DNA of 64,000 nt from positions 1 through 64,000 of the forward strand of contig JAEUHI010000085.1 in assembly GCA_016795385.1 (NCBI GenBank). The letters are read 5' to 3'. Positions 14,531 through 25,700 of the stretch are shown piece by piece. Each line of letters begins with the position of its first letter. Position 1 is the stretch's first letter. The translations under genes were made by a program, and so were the position numbers. The notes under the pieces were generated by a model. It had not been told where the DNA came from, searched no databases, and was given only the letters and a program-made list of their open reading frames with translations. The DNA comes from Verrucomicrobiales bacterium. Lineage in GTDB: Bacteria > Verrucomicrobiota > Verrucomicrobiia > Verrucomicrobiales > DEV007.

Positions 14531-17350
14531 TCAATGCGCCTCGAGCCAGTTTGCCCCCGTTCCCGACTCGACCACGACGGGCACGGCGAGGGGCAGGGCG
14601 GACTTCATCGCTTCCTCGATCCTTGGGACGAGTTCGTCTTTTTCTTCCCGATGGAGATCGAAGACGAGTTCATCATGCACCTGCAATAGCATCCGCGTCC
14701 GATAGCGACCCGCATCGAGCAGCTTCGCGACGCGGACCATGGCGATCTTGATCATGTCGGCGGCGGTTCCCTGGATGGGTGTGTTGATCGCGGTGCGCTC
14801 GGCGGCGGAGCGGATCATGCCGTTCTTGGAATTGATGTCGCGGAGGTAACGGCGGCGGCCGGTGAGGGTTTCGACGTAGCCATCGCGCCGAGCCTGTTCG
14901 ATCGTCTCATCCTGGAAACGCTTCACGCCGGGATATTGCCGGAAATATTCGTCGATCACCTCCTGCGCGGCCCCTCGGGAGAGCTCTCCGTTGAGACGCT
15001 GCGAGAGCCCGAAGGCGGAAATGCCGTAGATGATGCCGAAATTCACCATTTTCGCGGTGCGCCGCATGTCGGAGGTGACGCCATCGAGCGACACGCCGAA
15101 GACGCGGGCGGCGGTGGCCTGGTGGATGTCGGCTCCGGACTGGAAGGCCTCGATCATCGCGGGATCGTCGCAGAGCGAGGCCATGACGCGCAGCTCGATC
15201 TGGGAATAGTCGGCCGAGAGAATGACGAAGTCCTCCCCGCGCGGCACGAAGGCACGCCGGATCTCGCGCCCCTGTTCGGAGCGGATCGGGATGTTCTGCA
15301 AATTCGGATTGTTCGAGGCGAGGCGACCGGTCGCGGTGAGGAGCTGGTGGAAGGTGGTGTGGATGCGCCCGGTGCCGGGAAAGATGGATCCCGGCAAGGC
15401 ATCGACGTAGGTGCTTTTCAGCTTCGCGGCCTCGCGGTAGGCGAGGAGATCGCGCACGATCTGGTGTTCGGTGGCGAGAGTGGAGAGGGTCTGCTCGTCG
15501 GTCTTATACTGTCCGGTCTTGGTCTTTTTGGCCTTGTCGTCGAGGTGCAGCCGTTCGAAAAGGATCTCGCCGACCTGCTTGGGCGAATTGAGATTGAAGG
15601 GCGTGCCGGCGGCCTCGTAGACGGCTTTTTCAAATCCGGCGATGCGCCCGGCGAGGAGTTCGCCGGTCTCGCCAAGGGCGGCGGGATCGACGCGGATGCC
15701 TTCCTTCTCCATCGCGACGAGGACGGGCACGAGGGGGCACTCGATCTCGAGGAGGACGCGCTCCTGTCCCGACTCGCGCACCTGCTTCCGCAGGATCCCG
15801 GCGAGCTGCCAGGTGACGTCGGCATCCTCGGCGGCGTATTGCGCGACGCTCTCAAAGGCCGGACCGCCTTCGGGCGCGGGGGCGGCTCCGCTCATCTCGG
15901 CTTCGCCGAAAAGATTGAGCTGGCCGGTTTTCTCGACCGGTTTCACTCCGAAGACGGAGTCGTAGCTGATGGGGGTGTAACCGAGGAGCGACTCGGCGAG
16001 GTAATCCATCTTGTGCCGCTGCTCGGGCTCGACGAGGCTGTGGGCGAGCATCGTGTCGAAGAGCGGCGGACTTACGGGGATCCCCTGCCAAAGCAACACA
16101 CCGATGTCGAACTTGAGATTGTGCCCGATCTTTTCGATACGCGGATCGGCAAAGAGTTCGCGAAACTCCGAGAGCACGGCCCGGCCTGCTTCGCCCGCCG
16201 GCACCTCGACATAGGTGCCGTGATCGGCCTCCCAGGAAAAGGCGAGTCCGATGACCGAGGTGGTCTTTTCATCGAGGGAGGTGGTCTCGAGGTCGAAACA
16301 CCAGGCCTCCTTCGAACGCAATTCTCCAATGAGCGCGGCGCGGCCCGCGGCATCGTGGGCGCGGATGGAGCGGTAGTGTTTGGTGAAATCGGCGATGGTC
16401 TTGAGCTCGGCGACCTTGGCTCCGGCCTCGCTTTCGCTGGTGCTGTGGCCGCGTCCGGCCTGGAAGGCGTCGCCGAAGAGGCGCTTGCCGAGGGCGTTGA
16501 ACTCGAACTCGACGAAGAGCGATTTCAGCGCCTCGTCGTTCCGCGGACTGATGCGGATCTGGTCGAAGGTGGTCGTGACAGGTGCGTCTGTCAGGATGGT
16601 GACGAGCTTTTTCGAAAGGATGGCCTGTTCGCGATGGGTTTCGAAGGCCTCCTTCTGCTTGCCCTTGAGCCGGTCGGTGTGGGCGAGGATCTCCTCGAGC
16701 GAACCAAATTCGGCGATGAGTTTTTTCGCGGTCTTCTCCCCCACCCCGGGCACGCCGGGGATGTTGTCGGAGACATCGCCCCACAAGCCGAGGACGTCGA
16801 TGGTCTGGAGGGGATCCCGCACCTCCCAGAGTTCACAGATTTTCGCCTTGTCGAGGATCTCGGCAGTGTTGCCCTGGCGGCCCGGCTTGTAGATGAGGGT
16901 GGAGTCGGTGACGAGCTGTGCGAAATCCTTGTCGGGCGTGACCATGTAGGTGACGAAGTCGCCCGCGGCCTCGGCCCGCTTCGCGAGGGTGCCGATGACG
17001 TCGTCGGCCTCCCAGCCGGGACACTCGATCACGGGAATGTCGAAGGCCTCGATGAGGCGCTTCACGTGCGGCAATTGCAGCGAGAGATCTTCGGGCATCT
17101 CGTCGCGGGTGCCCTTGTAGGCGGGATAGTCGAGGTGCCGCTGGGTCGGTTCGGGCGTGTCGAAGACGACGGCGAGGTGCGTGGGATTCTGCTTTTCGAG
17201 GAGATCGAGCAGGGTCGTGGTGAAGCCGTAGAGGGCCGAGGTGTTGAACCGTTTCGAGGTGTAGATGGGGGAACGGATCAAGGCGAAATGAGCCCGATAA
17301 ACGAGGGCCATGCCGTCGAGAAGAAAGAGTCGCTGGGAGGCTTCGGCCAT
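14531..17350 (-). CDS. polA: DNA polymerase I
   Basis: 939 residues, the family's usual size, with ATG at 17350 chosen because the upstream extension is not conserved-looking. The order is a 5' nuclease domain (FLLDGMALVYRAHFA; TPDKDFAQLV), then a 3'-5' exonuclease domain in which the DEDDy motif I, FDLETTSLD, is intact (so proofreading should work), then the polymerase domain with motif A DYSQIELR, motif B RRTAKMVNFGIIYG and motif C HDELVFD, ending in LEAH. Function: Okazaki fragment maturation and repair. It is preceded by an unrelated membrane-protein gene on the same strand. Confidence 0.97.
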   Translation of the reverse strand: MAEASQRLFLLDGMALVYRAHFALIRSPIYTSKRFNTSALYGFTTTLLDLLEKQNPTHLAVVFDTPEPTQRHLDYPAYKGTRDEMPEDLSLQLPHVKRLIEAFDIPVIECPGWEADDVIGTLAKRAEAAGDFVTYMVTPDKDFAQLVTDSTLIYKPGRQGNTAEILDKAKICELWEVRDPLQTIDVLGLWGDVSDNIPGVPGVGEKTAKKLIAEFGSLEEILAHTDRLKGKQKEAFETHREQAILSKKLVTILTDAPVTTTFDQIRISPRNDEALKSLFVEFEFNALGKRLFGDAFQAGRGHSTSESEAGAKVAELKTIADFTKHYRSIRAHDAAGRAALIGELRSKEAWCFDLETTSLDEKTTSVIGLAFSWEADHGTYVEVPAGEAGRAVLSEFRELFADPRIEKIGHNLKFDIGVLLWQGIPVSPPLFDTMLAHSLVEPEQRHKMDYLAESLLGYTPISYDSVFGVKPVEKTGQLNLFGEAEMSGAAPAPEGGPAFESVAQYAAEDADVTWQLAGILRKQVRESGQERVLLEIECPLVPVLVAMEKEGIRVDPAALGETGELLAGRIAGFEKAVYEAAGTPFNLNSPKQVGEILFERLHLDDKAKKTKTGQYKTDEQTLSTLATEHQIVRDLLAYREAAKLKSTYVDALPGSIFPGTGRIHTTFHQLLTATGRLASNNPNLQNIPIRSEQGREIRRAFVPRGEDFVILSADYSQIELRVMASLCDDPAMIEAFQSGADIHQATAARVFGVSLDGVTSDMRRTAKMVNFGIIYGISAFGLSQRLNGELSRGAAQEVIDEYFRQYPGVKRFQDETIEQARRDGYVETLTGRRRYLRDINSKNGMIRSAAERTAINTPIQGTAADMIKIAMVRVAKLLDAGRYRTRMLLQVHDELVFDLHREEKDELVPRIEEAMKSALPLAVPVVVESGTGANWLEAH

Positions 17351-17427
17351 GCCGCAAGGGAACGGCGGGAGGAGGGGGAAGTCAAGCGGAGGGGGAATGC
17401 GCGACCAGATCACGAAGACGTGGCATC

Positions 17428-18366
17428 TCACTCCCCTCCCCGCTCGATCGTGAGCAAGGCGCTGTCGATGAGATCGAGCGCTGATTCGAAGCGATCATCG
17501 ACGTAGTAGAGCGGCCATTCGATCTTGCCGCCCTCGCCTTCCTCGCGCACGGGGTAACCGACGAGTTCGAGGAGCTGGAAGGTGTGGGGATCGTGGTTGT
17601 CGATCTCGACCCGGTAAACGAGGGAAGGCTGGTCCTTCTCCTTCTCCGAAGGATCGCCGGGCTGGTTCACCTCGATGAGGAGCCGGTAGGGCATGGGCGA
17701 CGCCGTCTTGCCAGGCAGGATGTAGTCGGCGGGATCGAAGGAGCTGTTCTCGGTGGGGCTGGAGACGGCATGGACGAGCTTGTCCAGCCCGCCCTCGCGC
17801 TTCTTCGCCTCCTCCATCGCTTCACGCCAACCCGCGACCTTGAAGGACCAATACGGCAGCATCGCCTCGGCATCATCACCGGCCGGTTCGAGAAGGGTCT
17901 TGATGTGATAGTGCGACTGGTTCTCGAGCCAGATCGCGAGGCGGGGCGGCAGCGCGGCGTCGTAAGCGGGTCCGGGACGCAAATCGAGGATCATCTTGTA
18001 TCCCGGATCGGGGCTGTAGCGGTAGACCATGCCGCCCTCGCCGACTTCGAATCGATCGAGGGCCGGACCGAGGTTTTTGCTCCAGCCGAGGATGGCTTTG
18101 ACCGGCGCCGGCTGCCACCAGAGCAAGCCGGTCAAGAGGGCGGTGAACGCGAGAGCGCTCCAGAGCATGCGGCTGCGGAGATGCCGGCCCATCGCCCGAG
18201 AACTGGCGGCGACGTGGAAAATGACGAGGGCGACAAACGCAAACCCCATCAGCGCGTGCAGTCCGACGACCTGGATCGAGAAGGGCTGCAGAAACGCGAC
18301 AAGGCCGCTGACCGAGAGGACCACGAAGGTCGTCGCGGTGAGGAGGGTGACGAGGCGCTGGTTCAT
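17428..18366 (-). CDS. membrane protein, DUF4405-like N-terminus with periplasmic domain
   Basis: 312 residues from ATG 18366. Three hydrophobic segments lie in the first 90 residues. Histidines in VGLHALMG and VIFHVAAS resemble the haem-ligand arrangement of cytochrome b561/DUF4405 membrane modules. The remaining ~220 residues are probably periplasmic and contain PSLVYRVEIDNHDPHTFQLLEL, reminiscent of DUF2271-type domains. It overlaps the upstream FAD oxidoreductase by 4 bp (ATGA), so the two probably act together, possibly as a membrane electron partner of the Tat-exported flavoprotein. That pairing is an inference. Confidence 0.65.
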   Translation of the reverse strand: MNQRLVTLLTATTFVVLSVSGLVAFLQPFSIQVVGLHALMGFAFVALVIFHVAASSRAMGRHLRSRMLWSALAFTALLTGLLWWQPAPVKAILGWSKNLGPALDRFEVGEGGMVYRYSPDPGYKMILDLRPGPAYDAALPPRLAIWLENQSHYHIKTLLEPAGDDAEAMLPYWSFKVAGWREAMEEAKKREGGLDKLVHAVSSPTENSSFDPADYILPGKTASPMPYRLLIEVNQPGDPSEKEKDQPSLVYRVEIDNHDPHTFQLLELVGYPVREEGEGGKIEWPLYYVDDRFESALDLIDSALLTIERGGE

Positions 18367-19625
18367 GCCCGCTCCGGCACGATCTGGCCGTGCTCGCGGA
18401 GGCGATCGTGGATTTCTCCGAGCGGCACCTTGAGCGGAGTCTGGCCTGACTTCGCGGCGAGCGCCGCGGCGACGCCGGCAGCCTGTCCCATTCCCATGCA
18501 GGGCGCCTGCACGCGTAGTCCGGAATTGGCGAGACGGTCGCTGCTGACACAACGGCCCGCGACGATGAGATCGCGGCTGCCTTTCGGGATGAGCGCCCGC
18601 AGGGGGATCGTCGGCAGCGTGCCGGGCTTGAGCGGCTCGGGCTTCACGCCTTCGCGAGTGTGGAGATCGACCGGGTAAAAGGCGTAGGAAATCGCGTCGT
18701 CGAAGAAACGGCCCGAGGTGTAATCCTGCACGGTGACGATGGTCTCGCCCTCGATGCGGTAGCTCTCGCGGAAGCCGGTTTCAGGCTGCAGGTGCATGAG
18801 ACGCTTTTTCTCCTCGCGCACTTTGGCGAGGATGGACTTGCGTCCGGCGAGATTCGCCTGGGTCGCGGTGCGCGAATTGGTGGAGTCGGCCCCGTGGACG
18901 TAGAGGCGGTGGATCTGGTTGCGACCAGGTTCGTGGGCTTCGCCGAGCATGTAGAGAAAGGAGCCGGGCTGGCGCTCGTCCTCACGGAGCCGGGGCAGAC
19001 CGAGCAGTCCGACGACCTCGGCACCGCCGGTGCAATCGATGATCTGGCGGCAGAGGACACGACGGCTCGTGCCGAAGCCGACGCAATTGACCTGCCAGCC
19101 CTGGTCGACTTTCACGACGGAGCGCGGAAACTCGTAGTAGGCGATGGCGACGCCGGCCTGCGCGCATTTCTCCTCGGCGAGGATGGCGTAGAGAAATTGG
19201 TTCGTGAAGACCTGGTTGTGCCAGTGGCGCTGGGGGACCTTGGCGAAATTGGGAAACGTGCCCTCGTCCATCTCGACGGATTCCTTGACGAGTTCCCAGC
19301 CGATCCCGGCGATGATCGGTTTGCCCCAGGCATCGAAGAGCCCCGGAAAGGCGACCCCGCCGGTGGTCATGGTGCCGCCAAGCTGGCTGCCACGCTCGAT
19401 GAGCAGCGTCTTCGCCCCGAGCCTTCCCGCCTGGATCGCGGCGACGGTGCCGGCGGTCCCGCCTCCGACGACGAGCACGTCCACGGTGTCGGTGATTTCG
19501 GGTTCCTGATCGGTGGCCGTGCTCGCGGCGACGGTCTCGCTCGTCGAGGCGACGGCGGCTCCGGTCGCGAGAAAGGTTCCTTGGAGAAAACGGCGGCGGT
19601 TCCAGTCGGGATCGGGATTCTGCAT
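18363..19625 (-). CDS. Tat-exported FAD-dependent oxidoreductase
   Basis: 420 residues from ATG 19625. The twin-arginine signal NRRRFLQGTFLATGAAVA is followed by the FAD-binding motif VLVVGGGTAGTVAAIQAGRLG, the E of LIERG and GGTMTTGGVAFPG. The C-terminal DRLANSGLRVQAPCMGMGQAAG is typical of FAD_oxidored family proteins. The Tat signal implies that FAD is loaded in the cytoplasm before export. It is coupled with the downstream membrane-protein gene. The substrate is unknown. It is the second exported flavoprotein of this family in the window, after the one at 5982-7607, but with a Tat instead of a Sec signal. Confidence 0.87.
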   Translation of the reverse strand: MQNPDPDWNRRRFLQGTFLATGAAVASTSETVAASTATDQEPEITDTVDVLVVGGGTAGTVAAIQAGRLGAKTLLIERGSQLGGTMTTGGVAFPGLFDAWGKPIIAGIGWELVKESVEMDEGTFPNFAKVPQRHWHNQVFTNQFLYAILAEEKCAQAGVAIAYYEFPRSVVKVDQGWQVNCVGFGTSRRVLCRQIIDCTGGAEVVGLLGLPRLREDERQPGSFLYMLGEAHEPGRNQIHRLYVHGADSTNSRTATQANLAGRKSILAKVREEKKRLMHLQPETGFRESYRIEGETIVTVQDYTSGRFFDDAISYAFYPVDLHTREGVKPEPLKPGTLPTIPLRALIPKGSRDLIVAGRCVSSDRLANSGLRVQAPCMGMGQAAGVAAALAAKSGQTPLKVPLGEIHDRLREHGQIVPERA

Positions 19626-19756
19626 GGGGAGGAGAGGGAGCGGGAGTTCGCGCAATCGACGGTGCCCCGGAAGGTGCCCGCGCGTCAACGGATTTCAGGG
19701 TGCGTCGATAAGTCCCCCGCGGCGTGTCCGAAATCGTGTAGAGGCGAATCCGCTCC

Positions 19757-22700
19757 TCAGGTGGAGCGATTCCGGCGACGTTTCCGCCAGAGGTAGCCGC
19801 CCACAGCCAGGCTGAGAAGCCCCAGGGTGCCGGGCTCGGGCACAGCGGCCAGGGTGATGGCGTTGGTCCCGTAATCGAGATAGAAGCTGTTGCCGCCGAT
19901 CGTGTAGACGCCGGAACTCGAGTAATTGGCGAAGGTGCCGCTGAGGTTGTTGAAGGTGGCAAGAGTGTAGACCTCGTCGCCGTTGAAAGCACCACTCAAG
20001 GAGAAGTTGAGATTGGTATTGCTACCGATCGTCAGCCCGTGCACGAAGATGGCGTCGGAGCTCTCCGAGACCCCCTGCACCAGATCGACGAGCCAGAAGC
20101 TGCCGGAATTGAAGGTGAGATCGTTTCCGTTGAAATCGAGGGATCCCACCGATCCGGTGGTGGCGAGGGCACCGGTGCTGAGGGTGCCGTTGATGATGGT
20201 GTTTCCTCCGATGATGCCATCTCCTCCGAGCCGTGCAGTGGCGGCCACGGTGACGTCACCGGTCGCACCCGAGTTGTCTCCCCTCACGAGAAGGGTACCG
20301 GCATTCACGTTGGTGGCGCCGGTGTAGAGATTGGTGCCGCTGAGAGTCCAGGTGCCGGGGTTGTCGATTTTCGTGATACCTCCCGCACCGGCGATGACAC
20401 CACTGATCGTGCCGGTGCCGCGCCCCCGGAGAAAGAGCTGATGGGCACCCAGATCAAAATCGCCCGAGAGCGTGACGTTGTCCCCCGTCGCGGTATCGCC
20501 CACGGGAGTGCCGGCGGAAAGGGTCGCGGCTCCGGTGAGGACGAAATCGTTGGCATGGGCGGTGGTGCCGTTGGCGAAATTCATGGCGCTGGGCGTGCCG
20601 ACGAAGGCGGAGGTCCAGGTATTCTGGTTGCCGCCTTGGATCGAGACGACGCCGCCGCCGAGAGCTCCGCTGGCGTTGACGGTGAAAAGATTCCACGCAC
20701 CGTTGACTCCGCTGTTTGAGACCCAGCGGGTGCCACCGGAGTAATCGTTGGTGCCGTTGTTCAGATTGAGTCCTCCGGCTCCACCGGTCGGATCATAGAT
20801 CAACTGCCCCGCCCCGCTGATCTTCCCTGCAACGGTGGTGCCGAAAGTCGAGGCCCGGAAGGTGAGCGAGGTGGCATCGATCTGCACGTTCGACGCCACG
20901 TTCACCGTTCCGACGTAATTGGTGTCGAAAACGGGTTGTGTCGCCCCGTCCGGGACAAAGCGGATCGTGCCGCCGGTGAGGTTGCTGGTGGCGTTCGCTC
21001 CGGTGTTGTCCCAGTCGATGCGGTTCAAGGTCAGGACGGCACCGGTTCCGAGGGTGAGCGCGGGAGCGGTAGTGGCGACCGCGGCGTTCAGGTTGCGGAT
21101 CGTTTCACTTTGGCTATTGAGATTCCAAGTCCCCCCATTGAGAAAAACCGTCGCGTTGTCGGCGATCTGATCCGCCGCACCGAGACGCAGGGTCGCACCG
21201 GTATTGACTTGCAGGTCATTGCTGCCGGCGACGCCATCCCCGGCGATGGCGTTGCCGCCGCTGCGATTGAGCTCGAGTGTGCCCGCATTGACGAGGGTGA
21301 GGCCTGTGTAGGTGTTGGCGCCGGCGAGCACGAGATTGCCGGCACCGACTTTGGTAAGGGCACCGCTGCCGGTGATCCCGTTGACGATGGTGAGAGTCGC
21401 GAGAGCGTCAGCTCCGAAGCTGCCTCCACCGGCCCCGAGGAAGATGCCGCGGTTGGCGTCATCGATCTGGAAGGAAGTGGTGGCGGTGAGGGTCGCTCCG
21501 GCCCCATCGAGCGTCAGGTGTCCGGCGGTGAAGACACCGGGAGCCGTGCCGAGCGCCGCTTCGTCTCCGATTCGCAAGATACCGCCCGTGAGGGTCGTGG
21601 CACCGGTGAAGGCGTTTGCACCCGTGAGGGTGAGGGTGCCCGTGCCGGATCGGGTCAATCCACCACTGCCGGCGAGCGAGCTCGAGATCGTGACATTCCC
21701 CGATCCATTGGCGACGAGACCGCCCAACAGAGTCAGCGTTTCGCCCGCGGCGGAGCCTAGGACATAATCCGTGCCGGTGCTGTTGCTGAAAGTGGCCGTG
21801 CCTACCGTGGCGTTCGATCGCAGGACCGGTGCGAGGTTCAGGGCACCATCCGTAAAGACCACATCATCGCCGTTCTGGAAGACGCTGTCCTTGGCATTGC
21901 TCCAGTTCGCGGTGGTGCCGACGTCCCAGAAAGTCGGGTTGGTGCCGTCACCTCCGACCCAGGTGTTCGTGACGTAGCCGAGATCGAGGACGATGGCATC
22001 GACGCCATTGTTGCTGAAACCTCCGGCCCCACGAGCACTGGCGGTGTGGGTGCCGAGCGAAAAGCGGTTCACATCGCCGGTGAATCCGCCATTGCCGTAG
22101 GTGAAGACCTTTACGGGGGCGGCGCCGACCGGACTGCCGGTGACGTGGATGGTGAAGCCGCCCACCGTGAGCGCTGCGACATTGAGTCCACCTCCGCCGG
22201 TCGCCCCGAGAGCCGAGGGGGTGGAGGCGTCGATCGTGAGCGCGTGCGTGCCGCCGAGGAAGGTGACGTTCCCCCGCGTCGAGCCCTCGCCGCCCAGATT
22301 CGCGCCGGCGGCGACGGAGATGCTGGAAAGATTCGTGCCGCCGAGAACGAGGCTACCCGCGGAGACGGTCGTCGTTCCGAAGTAGGTGTTGCTGCCGGTC
22401 AGGGTCAGGGTGCCGGAGCCGACTTTGGTGAGGTTGTTTTGGAAAGCCCCTTGGATGATCCCGGAGAAGGTCGTGCTCTGGTTGTTGGATCCGACGCTGA
22501 GATGAGAGAGCGCCAGATCGAGATTCGCCGCGCCCTTGAGCCCGCCGAGGTTGTAGGTGGTGCCTTCGGCGAGGGTGAAGTTCGCGCTCTGGTTGCCGGC
22601 CGGACCGGTATCGAGGGTGCTGTTTTGCAAGGCGTTGGCATGGGCGAGGACGATCATGCCGCTCTCGATGCGTGTATCGCCGGAAAAAGTGTTGGCGCTG

Positions 22701-25700
22701 TTCAGGTTCAAGGTGCCGTTGCCCACCTTGGTAAGGGCGCCGGTGCCGGTGAGCGAACCGGTGAAGTTCGTCGTCTCGTGGTTGCCTCCGACGCGGAGCG
22801 AATTCGCTCCCAAGGCGACTGTATCGTTTCCGGCGAGTCCGCCGAGATCATAGGTGTTCGTGCCGGGCACGGTGAAGGTCACGTTGCCCGCGGTCGCGGT
22901 GGTGAGAGTGCTGTTTTGCAGGGCCTGGACATGCCCAAGCGCGAGGGTGCCGGCATTCGCAAAGGTCGCGCCGGAGAAAGAGTTCGCGGCATTGAGGGAG
23001 AGCGTGCCCGCACCCGACACGGTGAGGCTGCCAGAGCCCGCCACGGCATTCGCGATCCCGAGAGTGAGCCCGGTGTTGACCGAGATCGTCCCACCGGCCG
23101 GTGCGAGGGTGATGCCGCGATGGGCATCATCGATCGTGAAGGAAGCGGTGGCGTTGAGCGTGCCTCCGGCAAGGGTGAGCTGATCCGCGGCAAAGGCGGC
23201 GGGATTTGATCCGAGGTTCGGTTCACTCGCAACCCGCAGAGTGCCCCCGCCGACGAGGGTGCGGCCGGTGTGGGTGTTCGCGCCGGAGAGCACGAGGATG
23301 CCCGCTCCCGAAGTGGTCACCGAGACCGCACCGGTGCCATTGTCGGCGATGGTGGAATTCACCGTGAGCAGGTTGCTCGCGTGGTTGTTGGTCAGGTAAA
23401 GAGTGCCCGTGGTGTTGTCGCCGCTCCCGGCGGTGAGGATGCCATCGTTGGCGGATGCACCGATATTCAAGGCACCCGCGGTGCTGGCGACGAGGATACC
23501 GCCATCGGCTCCGAGGCGGAGAACGTCGCTGGTGCCGGGATCGTAGGTAGCGGTGCCACCGGCGGCGTTTTGCAACAAGGTGTGTATCTCGGTGGTGCCC
23601 GTTGCGACCGGCGTGATGCTGCCGGTGGATCCGCCTTCGACGATGCGGACGTTTGCCGTGGACGAGGAAGCGATCGTGCCACCGAGGCGGTTCACATCGG
23701 TATAGACCGCAAGAGCCGCGAGATTGCCTCCGGCCGAGTTCGTGCTGTTGATCGCCCAGTGGTTCCCGATGCGGGCCCAGCCTCCAAGAATCCCGGCCGG
23801 GTTGTTCAGCGTGGAGGTGGTGATGCCGTTGGTCGCGTTTTGCGTCCCCGTAGGCAGGGTGAAATTCACGGTGCCACCGGGTAGGGCGTTGATCGCACCG
23901 AGATTCAAGACCGTGCCATCGGATCCTCCTGAGGGGATCGTGACCGTCACGGAGGAGCTTCCCGGATTGAGGGTCACTCCGGAGAAGGTCTGCGACGTGA
24001 TGAAGCTGTTCGCGGTCGCCGAGATCGTCGTGGCCGCCTGTGAAGCGGTCGTGTTGGCATTGATGACAAACTGTGTGCCGCTCAAGATGCTGACGACATA
24101 AGCTCCGGCCGGTAATCCGCTACCGCCGCTGATGAGCTGTCCCGGCGCGAGGCCCGCCGTGGAGGTCACGTTGATGATCGAGCCACCGTTGCTGGCCGCC
24201 AAGTGATTCCAGTTGGCACCCACCAAAGAGGTGACGGTGCCATTGTTTCTCCCGGTGAGCTGGAAGGTGCCGCCGCCGAGCGTCAGGGGCATGGTATTGG
24301 GCAGATAGTCGGAGACGGTCGTCGCACCGCTCGCAGAGGCGGTCGCTCTCGCGAAATTCAGGTTCAAGATTCCTCCATTGACGGTCAGGCCACCCGACGT
24401 AGTGCTGGGCCCGGTCAGGGTCAAGGTGCCGACTCCCGTTTTGGCCAGCGACACCTGTCCTGCGAGACGCCCGTCAAAGGTCGAATTCCCGGCTTGATTC
24501 ACGGTCAAGGTGGCGGGCGTGGGAGAAGTAATGACCCGGTCAAAGCCGGCCGTGGCGAGGAAGGTGGAGGAACTGAGCCCACCGGCGACCTGGCTGTTTC
24601 CGTTCAAATTCAGCGTCGCCGCCGAAGCCGCATAAGCGACCCCGAAATCGACGGATGCGATCGGCGAGATCACGTTGGGCAGATCGGTCTGAAGGGTTCC
24701 CGCATAAAGACGGTGGCTCCCATAGGTGTTGCCCACCACGCCCAGCGCGATCGTCTTGCCGGCATTGTCCATGTAGAGCTGGCCGGCGCCATTGGCGATG
24801 GGTTTGCCCGTGATGTTCATGAGGTTCCCCGCCTGCATCACCATGAAGGATCCATTCGATCCGTTGGTGGTGGAGATGCCTCCGGTGACATTGAGCGTGC
24901 CGCTGCTTTGCCAGCGGATGCTGTCGCTCATGCGGATCGCTCCGGTGAGGGTATTGGTGCCGACGTTGTCGATCGCGAGAGCGCCGTTGAAGGCATTGAC
25001 GAGATCGTCGAGATAGATCGGCTCGGCGGTGGTGACACCGCCGGCGAGGGTGAGGCGTCCACTGATGCCGATGCGCGTGCCTCCGGCAGCAGAGCCGAGC
25101 GTGCCCGTGCTGGTGAGAATGACACGTCCGCGGGAAAGGCTTGTCACACCATTGTAGGTATTCGCCCCGGAGAGCGTCACCGCACCGAGGCCGGCTTTGG
25201 TCAGGCCGGAAACCCCGGTCACGGCATCGCCGATGATGCCGGAAAAAGTCATGTCGCGCACCGCATTGGAATCACCGTTGGTCAGCACGAACTCGCGATC
25301 GCTCCCGATCGTGACATTGCCGCTGAGAGTGAGAGCTCCGGTCCCGGCGTGAAGGAGACCATTCGTCGTGAAATTTCCCGTGATCGTTCCCGCGGCCCCG
25401 GTGTAGCGCAACGTGTTGAAATTCGCTGCGGTGCCCAAAGCTCCGACCGCGGCGACATCATAATTCACCAGACCGGTCGTATCGGTGACGGCGGCGGCGG
25501 TCGCGGCGGCCGTGCCTCCGGTGTAGGCGACGATCTGGTTGCTGCCATTGACGGTCGCGTAGTTCGTCGTGGTGCCGGTGCCGATGGTGGCCCAGGTCCC
25601 GATCAACGAGGTGGTCGGGTGGTTCTGGATGTTCGTTGTCACGACGGTGCCACCCCCCTGGATGTTCAGACTCGCCCCCGCCCCCCGGGTAAACACTCCC

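Noticed and set aside
14936..17506. 856-codon plus-strand open frame opposite polA
   Set aside because: Antisense shadow of polA, whose motifs are all intact on the minus strand.
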